Assembly (NCBI GenBank): GCA_046757645.1
Contig: JBHHYS010000037.1
Location: 1 to 24,387, forward strand
DNA from: JBHHYS01 sp046757645
GTDB taxonomy: Bacteria; Acidobacteriota; Terriglobia; Acidiferrales; 2-02-FULL-67-57
Length of the DNA: 24,387 nt
Direction: 5' to 3'
A program made the position numbers and the translations under genes. The notes under the pieces were generated by a model, which was not told where the DNA came from, searched no databases, and saw only the letters and a list, made by a program, of their open reading frames with translations. Below are positions 7,279 to 14,919 of the stretch, piece after piece (positions within the stretch are counted from its first letter, which is position 1; each line of letters begins with the position of its first letter).

Positions 7279-8739
7279 TTATTTCTGGGCGGTTTCCTTG
7301 GGGGCTTGGTAGGCCAGCGTCAGAACCGCGCGGTTCTCGGAGCAGAAATATTTCCGGGCAAAGTTGTCAATATCCCGGGGCTTCAAATTCTCCACCGCCC
7401 GCAGGAGCTTCTCGAACACCTCCGGGTCGCGGTCGAAGCGGTAGTACCAGGCAAAGTTCTGGGCGATGTTAGCCGGGCTGGACATCTGCGCCAGAAAGTC
7501 GTAGCGGTACTTGCTCTTCAGCACCGTCAGCAGCTTCTTGGCCCCCTTCTGCCGGGAGAAGCGCTTCAAGGCGTCCAGTCCGGCGATGATGTCCCCCGCC
7601 ACCTCGTCGAAGAATTCCTGGCCGCGCTCGACGTACTTTTTCTTGTAGAGCCGGGCGCTCACCGTTAGCACCCGGGGGTCGAAGCTCTCGAAGCCCGCAG
7701 TGCCCTCGGCGAAGGAGAGCGAGCTGGCGCTCTGCTTCTCGTAGCGCAGCTTTTTATAGAGCGGGGCGGCCTCGGCCACCAGCAGTTCGTTCAGCAGTTC
7801 CATCACCGCTGCCTCGCTGCTGCCGGGGTGGAAAGCCGGCATGCGGTAGCCCACCCATACCAAGGGAGCAACGTCCGCATCCCAGGCCACGTGCGCCCGC
7901 TGCTCCTGCTTCGGGGGTTCGCCGCTGGGGAGGATGGGAGGGACCGGCTGGCGCTTCCAGTCGCGGTAGTAGGGCTCCACCCGGGCGAAGAGCTCCTCTG
8001 CCTTTACATCCCCGGCGATGATGAGCACGCAGTTGTTGGGGCGGTAGTAGGTGTCGTAGAACTTATCCGCCGCCGGGTACTCGTTCGGCATATCCACCAC
8101 GTCTTGGTAGTAGCCGATGGTGGTGTGTCCGTAAGGATGGTGGGGAAAGAGGAGCGCCAGCAGGCGTTCGCTCAGCTTAATCTGGGGGAAGCTGGCAATC
8201 CGGCGGTATTCGCCCAGCACCGCCCCCGCCTCGGTCTTGAAGATTTTCTCGGTGAAGGCGAGCGAGGTGAAGCGCGACGACTCCAGTTGCAGCACGCCCG
8301 GCAGCGCTTCCGCGGCGGTCTTCTTTCCGGTGAGGTTGGCGGTGAAGGTGAGCGGGTGGTAGAAGGTGACGTCGAACCAGGTCCAGGCGTTGTTGTGCGT
8401 GCCCAGCTTGTCCATCCGCTCGCGGTAGCCGTTGTCTTCGCCGGCGTAGCGGTGGCGGAAGAGAATGTGCTCGAAGAGGTGCGCCAGGCCGCTCTTGCCC
8501 GGCTCGGTTTCGTTCCGCGCTCCGGCCAGCACCAGGGTGTTGTAGCTGAGCACGTTCTTGAACTCGGGCGTCTCAATCACGATGATGTCCAGCCCGTTCT
8601 CGAGCGTCTTCTTGTAAATCGGGTAGGGAAACACTTTGCTCTGGGTGGGTGGGCCGGCCTCCGCCGGGCTCACCCCCAAGCTCACCAGCAACAGCAGCAG
8701 CGCGGCCAGAATTCCCTGTCGTCGAAGAGACGCCTTCAT
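7279..8739 (-). CDS. M16 family zinc metallopeptidase (exported, catalytic)
   Basis: This 486-residue protein begins at the ATG at 8739, preceded by GAGGT; an extended frame to 8835 would put about 32 unlikely residues before the signal peptide. The signal peptide is clear (hydrophobic 9-22, probable cleavage after AEA). The inverzincin motif HLFEH is at 87-91, and Glu170 is the likely third metal ligand in TEAGAVLGEYRR. The GTHNNAWTWFDVTFY segment (114-128) matches the substrate-binding region of pitrilysin/processing peptidase-like enzymes. The partner gene follows directly and carries a dead site, so the two are likely co-transcribed and form a peptidase complex outside the cytoplasmic membrane. 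The peptide substrate is unknown. Confidence 0.92.
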   Translation of the reverse strand: MKASLRRQGILAALLLLLVSLGVSPAEAGPPTQSKVFPYPIYKKTLENGLDIIVIETPEFKNVLSYNTLVLAGARNETEPGKSGLAHLFEHILFRHRYAGEDNGYRERMDKLGTHNNAWTWFDVTFYHPLTFTANLTGKKTAAEALPGVLQLESSRFTSLAFTEKIFKTEAGAVLGEYRRIASFPQIKLSERLLALLFPHHPYGHTTIGYYQDVVDMPNEYPAADKFYDTYYRPNNCVLIIAGDVKAEELFARVEPYYRDWKRQPVPPILPSGEPPKQEQRAHVAWDADVAPLVWVGYRMPAFHPGSSEAAVMELLNELLVAEAAPLYKKLRYEKQSASSLSFAEGTAGFESFDPRVLTVSARLYKKKYVERGQEFFDEVAGDIIAGLDALKRFSRQKGAKKLLTVLKSKYRYDFLAQMSSPANIAQNFAWYYRFDRDPEVFEKLLRAVENLKPRDIDNFARKYFCSENRAVLTLAYQAPKETAQK

Positions 8740-9258
8740 CACAGCATTACCTCGCGGAAGTAATTTTGGCGAGCCAGAATCCCCAGCCCGCCTTCGGGTT
8801 GGTGCGGCATCCCGAAGCCTCGGGACCACCCGCAAAGCCGATCATCATAGCACCGCCCAGCGCCGGCACACAACGCCCGCGGGAGGATGAAATAGCCTAC
8901 TCACATGGTGTTCCATGCCGGGGCTGGGCAGACAAGAATGTCCGCCCCAGCCAAGGAGTTTCTGGCCGAGGAGTTGGCCTGGTGGCCGAGAGATTCCTGT
9001 CTGCGCTGAGGCTGGCTTGGGCAGGGCGGGGTGTTAACCTCGCCATTGAGCGGTGCAAGAATCTTGGGCTTTAGCTCCTGGAGCTTCAGCGGCTAAAGCC
9101 GAAAGAAAACCTCAACCACTCATTGTCAGCCCTGAAGGGCTGACCTGCCTTTTGCTCCTCATAAGACTGAGGGCGCCCCCAACCCCCCTGCTGTGCCGCG
9201 TCTTGCCGTTTGGCGGGTCAGGGCTTCAGCCCCTGAGGTTTCGTGTCGTGCCCGGGGG
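8740..9258. repeat. Repeat-rich spacer with four hairpins
   Basis: I see no gene in these 519 bases. Four short-loop hairpins are visible: GGCTGGG/CCCAGCC at 8922-8952 with an inner GACA/TGTC; GGCTTTAGC/GCTAAAGCC at 9067-9100; TCAGCCCT/AGGGCTGA at 9126-9143; and TCAGGG/CCCTGA at 9218-9236. The third recurs at 13801-13822 (21 of 22 bases over 9124-9145), GGGCTTCAGCCCCTGAGG (9221-9238) recurs exactly at 13892-13909, and the 14 bases at 8929-8942 recur inverted at 14853-14866. These look like dispersed repeat families rather than single-gene terminators. The promoter of the M16 pair should lie near 8745-8880. Confidence 0.75.
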
Positions 9259-10182
9259 CTAGCGGCAGACACGGTCGAGAAAGAGCGGTAAGAAGCGGTC
9301 CACAGCCAAGCCGGTGGCCACGGCGACGGGTGAGTCCGCCTGCGGGGTCACCACGCTCCGGCCGCGTTCGGCCTCCTCCGTGCGCACCTCCACCCGGGCG
9401 GGCTGCCAGGTGAAGAGTCCGGGATCGATGGCGGCAGCCACCGCCACCGGGTCGTGCAGGTAGCCGCCGTTCAGGGCTTGCCTGCGCTGGTGGAAGTCGA
9501 AGTAGAGCACGGTGAATTCCCGGATGAACTGGAACACCGCGGAGTCGCGCTCCTGCGCCCGCCGGCGCAGCTCCCGCCGTTCGAGGATGGCCTGCTGGGT
9601 AACGTCGAGTGGCACCAGGCGCAGGCGCACGCCGCTGGCCAGCACTTCCGCAGCGGCTTCCGGATCGACGTAGAGATTGAACTCCGCCACCGGCGAGGTG
9701 TTGCCGCGCACCTGAACCGCGCCGCCCATCTGCACGATCACGCCCACTCGGTGAAAGGTTTCCGGGGCCTCGAGCGCCGCCCGGGCCAGGTTGGTCATCG
9801 GGCCGGTGGCTACAATGGTCAATTGCCGGCCGTAGCGGGCAATCGCCTCCAGCAACACCGTGGCGGCTTCTGTCGGCGCCAGGGGATGCTTCGGTGGGGG
9901 GTAAACCCGGGTGGTGTTGCCGAGCCCGTCGGTGCCGTGCACCTCGCTGGCCGTCAACAGTTCGCGCAGCAGCGGACGGGCTGCGCCGCGGGCTACACGC
10001 AGCGCGGCAGGTGCCTGGGCCACGTCCAGCACCAGCCGGGTGTTGCGCGTCGCCGCTTCAAGGGGGGCGTTGCCCGCCACCGTGGTGATGGCTTCCAGAT
10101 GCAGTTCCGGGGAGCGCAGCGCCAGAATCAGCGCCAGGGCGTCGTCCACGCCCGTGTCCACGTCCATCACCACCGGCTTCAC
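9259..10182 (-). CDS. Nucleoside hydrolase (IunH/URH family)
   Basis: This cytoplasmic enzyme hydrolyses the N-glycosidic bond of ribonucleosides for salvage. The N-terminal calcium site DVDTGVDDALAL matches the family DxDxGxDD motif. TGPMTNLARA, MGGAVQ, AEFNLYVDPEAA and HDPVAVAAA (the last Asp closing the calcium site) follow in the usual order. Length (about 307) is normal. The start is not certain: GTG at 10182 sits eight bases after AGAGG, whereas the frame also has GTG at 10191 overlapping that site. The gene follows the patatin gene by about 65 bases on the same strand and may be co-transcribed. Base or sugar preference cannot be read from the sequence. Confidence 0.93.
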   Translation of the reverse strand: MKPVVMDVDTGVDDALALILALRSPELHLEAITTVAGNAPLEAATRNTRLVLDVAQAPAALRVARGAARPLLRELLTASEVHGTDGLGNTTRVYPPPKHPLAPTEAATVLLEAIARYGRQLTIVATGPMTNLARAALEAPETFHRVGVIVQMGGAVQVRGNTSPVAEFNLYVDPEAAAEVLASGVRLRLVPLDVTQQAILERRELRRRAQERDSAVFQFIREFTVLYFDFHQRRQALNGGYLHDPVAVAAAIDPGLFTWQPARVEVRTEEAERGRSVVTPQADSPVAVATGLAVDRFLPLFLDRVCR

Positions 10183-10247
10183 CGGCGACACCTCTGCCAG
10201 AGGCTAGCACGAAGTAAAGCTGCGGGGGCCGGCGGGGCGAAAGCGGA

Positions 10248-11132
10248 CTAGAGCGCCGCCGCCGGGGTGGCCACCGCTGGCTCGAGCAGGCGCGCCAGAC
10301 GCGGCCAGGCGGCCCGCATGGCGTTTTCGCCGGCGGCGATCAACTCATCGGCGCGCTCGAAGTCATCCCAGTGAAACCCGCCCACCTTCGGCTCAATCAC
10401 CAGATCGGCGTGGGCGCGCCATAAGGGTTCGGCGGTGCGCTGGGTGATGCGGAAGCTGCGGCCCAAGACGTCCACCATATTTTTAGGTTCCAGCCCCGGC
10501 TCCAGGGTGTCCAGGCTGACCGCCACCACCAGGTCGGCGCCCAGCGTCTTCACCGCTTCGGTCGGCACCGGGGCCACCAGCATGCCGTCCACCAGCCAGC
10601 CGCCGTCGTACTCTACCGGCAGGAACAAGCCCGGGTAGGCGCAACTGGCCCGGATCGCCACCGCCAGTTGCCCGGAGGTAAAGATCACCGGACGGCCTTC
10701 GACCAAGTCGGTAGCCAGCACCGCCAGGGGAATCTTCAAGTCCTCGAAGCGCAGGGCGGGAAACACCCGGCGGAGAAAGGCCTCCATGCGTTTGTTTGAG
10801 GCCAGGCCCATCCGCGAGAGGGTCCAGCGAGCGAAATCCTTCCAGCGCAGCTTGCGCGCCACCGCGGCCATCTCCTCGAGGGTGGCTCCGCTGGCGTAGG
10901 CGCCGGCGATGAGGCTGCCCACACTGGTGCCCGCCAGGCAGTCCACCCGCACCCGGTTTTCCTCCAGCACCTTCAGCACACCGATGTGCGCCACCCCGCG
11001 GGCGAAGCCGCCTCCCAGCGCCAAGCCCAGCCGGGGCGAGGTGCGCCGCCGGGCCTTCCCCGGCCGCTGGGCAAATTCGCGGAGGCGCCCGAGGGCCTGC
11101 TGCAGCTTTTTCTTCCACGCAACCACGGTCAT
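10248..11132 (-). CDS. Patatin-like phospholipase (RssA-type)
   Basis: This is a 294-residue serine lipid acyl hydrolase with a Ser-Asp dyad. The oxyanion loop GGGFARG is at 40-46, the nucleophile Ser70 lies in GTSVG, and Asp182 lies in the VDGM element; RASCAYPGLF (161-170) is the usual segment between them. No signal peptide is seen, but the N-terminus (KKKLQQALGRLREF, then a basic stretch) is amphipathic and positive, which could place it at the inner membrane surface. I chose ATG 11132, with GGGGG six bases upstream, over GTG 11153. It is the first gene of a possible two-gene unit with the nucleoside hydrolase and diverges from fadN. The lipid substrate is unknown. Confidence 0.92.
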   Translation of the reverse strand: MTVVAWKKKLQQALGRLREFAQRPGKARRRTSPRLGLALGGGFARGVAHIGVLKVLEENRVRVDCLAGTSVGSLIAGAYASGATLEEMAAVARKLRWKDFARWTLSRMGLASNKRMEAFLRRVFPALRFEDLKIPLAVLATDLVEGRPVIFTSGQLAVAIRASCAYPGLFLPVEYDGGWLVDGMLVAPVPTEAVKTLGADLVVAVSLDTLEPGLEPKNMVDVLGRSFRITQRTAEPLWRAHADLVIEPKVGGFHWDDFERADELIAAGENAMRAAWPRLARLLEPAVATPAAAL

Positions 11133-11308
11133 TCTGGCCCCCGACGCCCTCACTGGATTGGAACCGGCGACGCCGGCAAAAGTTGCTGGCGTCTACGCCG
11201 CTCTCCAGGCGGGCGAGAGGCTTGACGCCTGCGCGGGCTTCCGGTAGGCTCGAAATTCGCCTGGCGTCATCCCGGCAGCCCCGCGCGCAGGCGACGATCC
11301 CGTCCTAA
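11133..11308. promoter_or_regulatory. Divergent promoter region, patatin gene / fadN
   Basis: These 176 bases lie between divergent starts and must contain the promoter of the fad locus and that of the patatin gene. I could not assign convincing -35/-10 boxes or an operator. fadN has no clear Shine-Dalgarno sequence before its ATG. Confidence 0.4.
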
Positions 11309-13708
11309 ATGTTGCCCCTCCAAACAATCGCTGTGCTCGGCGCGGGCGTAATGGGTGCGCGCATCGCCGCCCATCTGGCCAACGCCGGCTTCCAGCCGAT
11401 TCTACTCGATATCGTCCCCCGGGAGTTGACCGAGGAGGAAAAGCAGCGCGGGCTGACTCTGGAGAGTCCCGCGGTGCGCAACCGCATCGTGCGCGCCGGC
11501 TTCGAAGCGGCCCGCCGGGCCCAGCCTGCGGCCTTCTTCCTTCCCGCCTACAGCGAGCGGCTGCGCCGGGGGAACTTTGAAGACCACCTGGAGTGGCTGC
11601 GGGAGGCCGACTGGATTATTGAAGCGGTGGCGGAAAAATTGAGCATCAAGCAGGCGTTGCTGGAGCGGGTGGAAGCCGTGCGCCGCCCCGGGGCCATTAT
11701 CAGCTCAAACACCAGCGGCCTGCCGCTCCACCAGATCGCCCAGGGTCGCTCGGAGGATTTCCGCCGTCACTGGTTGGGCACCCACTTCTTCAACCCCCCC
11801 CGCTACATGCGCTTGCTGGAACTCATCCCCATCGCTGACACCCGGCCCGAGGTGGTGGAGACGATTTCCACCTTCGCCGACCGCCACCTGGGCAAGGTGG
11901 TGGTGCGCGCCAAGGACACTCCGAACTTCATCGCCAATCGCATCGGCACCTTTGCCGTGCTGAACACCCTCCGCCTGATGCAGGAAGAGGAGTTGACGAT
12001 TGAGGAGGTGGACGAGCTCACCGGGCCCATCCTGGGCTTTCCCCGCAGTGCTACCTTCCGCACCGCGGATCTCGTCGGGCTCGACATCCTGGCCAGCGTG
12101 GTCGCCAACCTGGGCGAGAATTTGCCCAACGACGAGCGGCGCGAGCTTTTCCAATTGCCGGACTTCATTCAGAAGATGCTGGAGCGCGGCTGGCTGGGGG
12201 AGAAAACCGGCCAGGGCTTCTACAAGCGGGTCAAGGAAAACGGCCAACGAAAAATTCTGGCGCTCGACTGGAAGACCCTCGACTACCGGCCCCGGCAGAA
12301 GGCGCGCTTCCCGGGGCTGGAGCTGGCGCGCAACATCGAGGACACCGGCGAGCGTCTGCAGCGGCTCCTGGCCGCCCGGGATCGCGTGGGCCGCTTCTAC
12401 CAGCAGTTGCTTGATGACCTATTCCACTACGCGGCGATGCGCATCCCCGAAATCGCCGACAGCATCGTTGAGGTGGACCAGGCCCTGCACTATGGCTTCA
12501 ACTGGGAGCTGGGGCCGTTCGAAGTCTGGGACGCGGTGGGGCTGGAGCCGGTCCTCGAGCACTGGCGCGAGCAGAAGCGGCCCCTGCCGCCCCTCATTGA
12601 AACCATCCACAAGGCCAAGCAGAACTCCTTCTACACCCACCGGGACGGCCAGCGCTTCTTCTTTGACTTTGCTCGCGGCCGCCACAAATTCGTTCCCGAA
12701 CGCCCGGGCGTCATCCTGCTGGCCGCGCGCAAGGCCGCCGGCGGAGTGGTAAAGACGAACCCCGGTGCCAGCCTGATTGACCTGGGCGATGGGGTCGCCG
12801 GCCTGGAGTTCCACACCAAGATGAATGCCATCGGGGGCGACATCTTGCAGATGGTCCAGGTCGCCCTCGAGCAGTTGCGGGAAAACTTTGACGGGCTCTT
12901 GGTGGCCAACGAGGGGCCGAATTTTTCTGTGGGGGCCAACTTGATGCTGTTGCTGGTGGCGGCCCAGGAGGGCGAGTGGGAGGAGATTGATCTGGCGGTG
13001 CGCTCCTTCCAGCGGGCCACCATGTCCCTCAAGTACGCTCCCCGGCCGGTGGTGGTGGCGCCCCATGGAATGGCGCTCGGCGGGGGTTGTGAGTTCGTGC
13101 TGCACGCTGCCCGCGTGCAGGCGGCCGCTGAAAGCTACATCGGGCTGGTGGAAACCGGAGCGGGGTTGATTCCCGCCGGGGGCGGCACCAAGGAGATGCT
13201 GGTGCGCGCCGTGGACGGGGCCGAGAACGAGCTCGAACGCCTGAACCGCATCCGCCACGCCTTCGAGACCATCGCGCTGGCCCAGGCCTCCTCCAGCGCC
13301 GACCACGCCCGCCAACTGGGTTTCCTGCGCGCGGGGGACCTGGTGAGCATGAACCGCGACCGCTTGCTGGCCGACGCCAAGCAGACCGTGCTCGCCCTGG
13401 TGGCTCAGGGCTACCGCCCCCCGACGCCCCGCAGCGACATCCTCGTGCCCGGCGAAACCGCCTACGCCCAGATGAAGCTCGGCATTCACCTGATGCGCCG
13501 CGCCGAGCGCATCAGCGACTACGATGCGGTGATTGCCTCGAAGCTCGCCTACGTGCTCTCCGGCGGCGCCCTCAATCCCCCCCAGCCGGTGAGCGAGCAG
13601 TACCTGCTCGACCTCGAGCGGGAAGCTTTCTTGAGCCTCTGCGGGGAACCAAAGACGGTCGAGCGCATCCAATATATCTTGAAGACCGGCAAGCCGCTGC
13701 GCAACTAA
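11309..13708 (+). CDS. fadN: 3-hydroxyacyl-CoA dehydrogenase / enoyl-CoA hydratase, FadN type
   Basis: This 799-residue bifunctional enzyme carries out the two middle steps of fatty-acid beta-oxidation: hydration of 2-enoyl-CoA, then NAD-dependent oxidation of 3-hydroxyacyl-CoA. Domain order is dehydrogenase first: Rossmann GAGVMG at 11-16, then catalytic His159 (GTHFFNPP) and Glu171, a C-terminal HAD dimerisation region to about 430, and then the crotonase fold. The crotonase acid pair Glu595 (GGGCE) and Glu615 (LVETGAG) is intact at the expected 20-residue spacing. This order is that of Bacillus FadN, reversed from E. coli FadB. It heads the locus with fadA and fadE downstream, as in fadNAE. 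ATG 11309 has no obvious ribosome site. An AT-rich insertion separates it from fadA. Confidence 0.95.
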   Translation: MLPLQTIAVLGAGVMGARIAAHLANAGFQPILLDIVPRELTEEEKQRGLTLESPAVRNRIVRAGFEAARRAQPAAFFLPAYSERLRRGNFEDHLEWLREADWIIEAVAEKLSIKQALLERVEAVRRPGAIISSNTSGLPLHQIAQGRSEDFRRHWLGTHFFNPPRYMRLLELIPIADTRPEVVETISTFADRHLGKVVVRAKDTPNFIANRIGTFAVLNTLRLMQEEELTIEEVDELTGPILGFPRSATFRTADLVGLDILASVVANLGENLPNDERRELFQLPDFIQKMLERGWLGEKTGQGFYKRVKENGQRKILALDWKTLDYRPRQKARFPGLELARNIEDTGERLQRLLAARDRVGRFYQQLLDDLFHYAAMRIPEIADSIVEVDQALHYGFNWELGPFEVWDAVGLEPVLEHWREQKRPLPPLIETIHKAKQNSFYTHRDGQRFFFDFARGRHKFVPERPGVILLAARKAAGGVVKTNPGASLIDLGDGVAGLEFHTKMNAIGGDILQMVQVALEQLRENFDGLLVANEGPNFSVGANLMLLLVAAQEGEWEEIDLAVRSFQRATMSLKYAPRPVVVAPHGMALGGGCEFVLHAARVQAAAESYIGLVETGAGLIPAGGGTKEMLVRAVDGAENELERLNRIRHAFETIALAQASSSADHARQLGFLRAGDLVSMNRDRLLADAKQTVLALVAQGYRPPTPRSDILVPGETAYAQMKLGIHLMRRAERISDYDAVIASKLAYVLSGGALNPPQPVSEQYLLDLEREAFLSLCGEPKTVERIQYILKTGKPLRN

Positions 13709-13961
13709 GTAGAATGGATAGCGGAGCGGAGCAGCAATAAACCTGTGGGCTTAAGACAGCCTCAGGGCCTGAAGGCCAGTAGAATATGACAAAGCTGTTA
13801 TGTCAGCCCTAAAGGGCTGACCCCCCTTACTGAATCTGGCAAGGCGGGGCAACCCTTCAGGGTTGCCAAAACCGCCTTGAAGAGTAAAGAGGGGCTTCAG
13901 CCCCTGAGGCTGCTTCCCCCAGAAGAAGTAGTTGTAAGAACCTTCTCCGCTGGTACAGCTC
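13709..13961. repeat. Hairpin repeat cluster upstream of the HEPN gene
   Basis: Four short-loop palindromes lie in about 140 bases: GGCCT/AGGCC at 13766-13777, TCAGCCCT/AGGGCTGA at 13803-13820, GGCAACCCT/AGGGTTGCC at 13848-13867 and GGGGC/GCCCC at 13891-13904. The second and fourth are near-exact or exact copies of units in the 9.1-9.24 kb spacer. Any fadN read-through transcript would have to cross this cluster before reaching the next gene. Confidence 0.75.
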
Positions 13962-14801
13962 ATGGTAGCCCGAGACAACCTCGTAGAACTAATCTTGAGG
14001 TTCTACGCATCTTACGGAAACGTAGGCGAGGGACCAAGAAATGTGGACGAAGCAAAGTCGATCGTCAGTCTTGTTGGTACACAAGGTGACATTGTAAGAG
14101 GCGAAGCTCTCCTGATCACCAAGCTCGTTGAAGATCATTCCTTAGTCTCGGAGTTCCAGTCGTGCCGTGCAGTACTGGATGAGATTGCAGATAGAGCTAG
14201 TTCAGGCAGCTTATTGAAAGAGATTCTTCCACACAGAATTGCTTTCAATTTTGACCAAGAGCGTCTTTTCAACGGAATTGTCTGGTACGGAATGGCCGCT
14301 GCCATGGGTAACCTTGCAAGACAAGAGCCGCCAATCCTTGTTTTGCCATACCCTCATGGCGTAGATGAATTTCCTGAGGTTGCAAGACAGGTCATAGGTT
14401 CTAATGTCTTAATGGCCTATGTCGCATTAGTTTACATGCGAAACGACGAACTTCTAAATGTCTTAAGGTCTTTGAAATTGGAAACACTCCCAACGTTGTC
14501 GCTATATGGTCAACTGTTGGAAGGAAGGATTCTGAGGCATTTGCGGAATGCACTTGCACACGGTACAGTAGCCACTTCAATTGTTGGACTTCGCTTTTCT
14601 GATGCACGGGCGGGGTTCGAAGCGATTGTCACCCCTGGGTTGTTAGTAGCTATATGCACCTGGGTTTTTGTCCTTTTCGACACAATCTTTCTGGTGCTAG
14701 GTAAGGAAGGCGGTATCACCCGGGAAGATGAATCCTTACATAAGGAGCGCATCGGGAATCTTCAAGGCTTGTTTAATGATCGGAAGCAGCTAATAAATTA
14801 A
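13962..14801 (+). CDS. Putative HEPN-domain protein (RNALAH motif), AT-rich
   Basis: The 279-residue protein is not a family I can name with certainty. Residues 195-200 read RNALAH, the canonical HEPN R-N-x3-H catalytic motif of many RNA-cleaving toxins and defence proteins, set in a helix-rich C-terminal half (LEGRILRHLRNALAHGT). A strongly hydrophobic stretch near 225-245 (WVFVLFDTIFLVLG) is either a buried helix or a membrane segment. Base composition departs from its surroundings: 38% G+C in both 14221-14280 and 14401-14460, against 75% in 15601-15660 of fadA. Repeats border it, and it splits a fad locus that normally has adjacent genes. All of this points to recent horizontal entry. No antitoxin partner is visible. 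The start is weakly supported because there is no clear ribosome site. RNase activity is inference from the motif. Confidence 0.72.
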   Translation: MVARDNLVELILRFYASYGNVGEGPRNVDEAKSIVSLVGTQGDIVRGEALLITKLVEDHSLVSEFQSCRAVLDEIADRASSGSLLKEILPHRIAFNFDQERLFNGIVWYGMAAAMGNLARQEPPILVLPYPHGVDEFPEVARQVIGSNVLMAYVALVYMRNDELLNVLRSLKLETLPTLSLYGQLLEGRILRHLRNALAHGTVATSIVGLRFSDARAGFEAIVTPGLLVAICTWVFVLFDTIFLVLGKEGGITREDESLHKERIGNLQGLFNDRKQLIN

Positions 14802-14815
14802 CTCCAGGAGTGGCC

Positions 14816-14917
14816 ATGAAGGAAGCGGTGATAGCTTCGACTTGGTGGGACAGACATTCTTGTCTGTCCGGACAGGCTGGAAAGCCTGTCCCACCAAAAG
14901 AGCGGGCAGGAGAATGA
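14816..14917 (+). other. Duplicated fadA start forming a 33-codon leader ORF
   Basis: ATG at 14816 follows CAGGAG by five bases and opens with MKEAVIAS, the same eight residues as fadA. The 24 bases from 14816 match those from 14920 at 23 positions. The frame then runs through the compound palindrome (14842-14897) and stops at TGA 14915-14917, just before the fadA ATG at 14920. It therefore looks like a relic of the gene start left by insertion of the palindrome. If translated, it would end five bases upstream of fadA and could couple translation. Confidence 0.7.
14842..14897. repeat. Compound palindromic element
   Basis: Perfect 12-base arms TTGGTGGGACAG (14842-14853) and CTGTCCCACCAA (14886-14897) enclose two smaller hairpins: ACAGACA/TGTCTGT (14850-14867) and GACAGGCT/AGCCTGTC (14871-14890). 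The sequence can fold as one long stem or as two stem-loops. The inner 14 bases GACATTCTTGTCTG recur in inverted orientation at 8929-8942, so it is a mobile or dispersed repeat type. Confidence 0.8.
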
Positions 14918-14919
14918 CT

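Noticed and set aside
6186..7472. Open frame of about 428 codons on the plus strand opposite the M16 genes
   Set aside because: It spans the boundary of two clear minus-strand genes, is low in complexity and has no family features.
8740..8835. Longer N-terminus for the active M16 peptidase
   Set aside because: It would bury the signal peptide behind about 32 Arg-rich residues; ATG 8739 has its own ribosome site.
8921..9240. Possible CRISPR array from repeated units
   Set aside because: The units are different palindromes without regular spacing or a constant direct repeat.
12419..13672. Open frame of about 417 codons on the minus strand inside fadN
   Set aside because: It lies antisense to the well-conserved crotonase domain; composition is typical of a shadow frame.
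14842..14919. Longer fadA start reading through the palindrome
   Set aside because: The added residues come from repeat sequence, and ATG 14920 has a well-placed AGGAG and the normal thiolase N-terminus.
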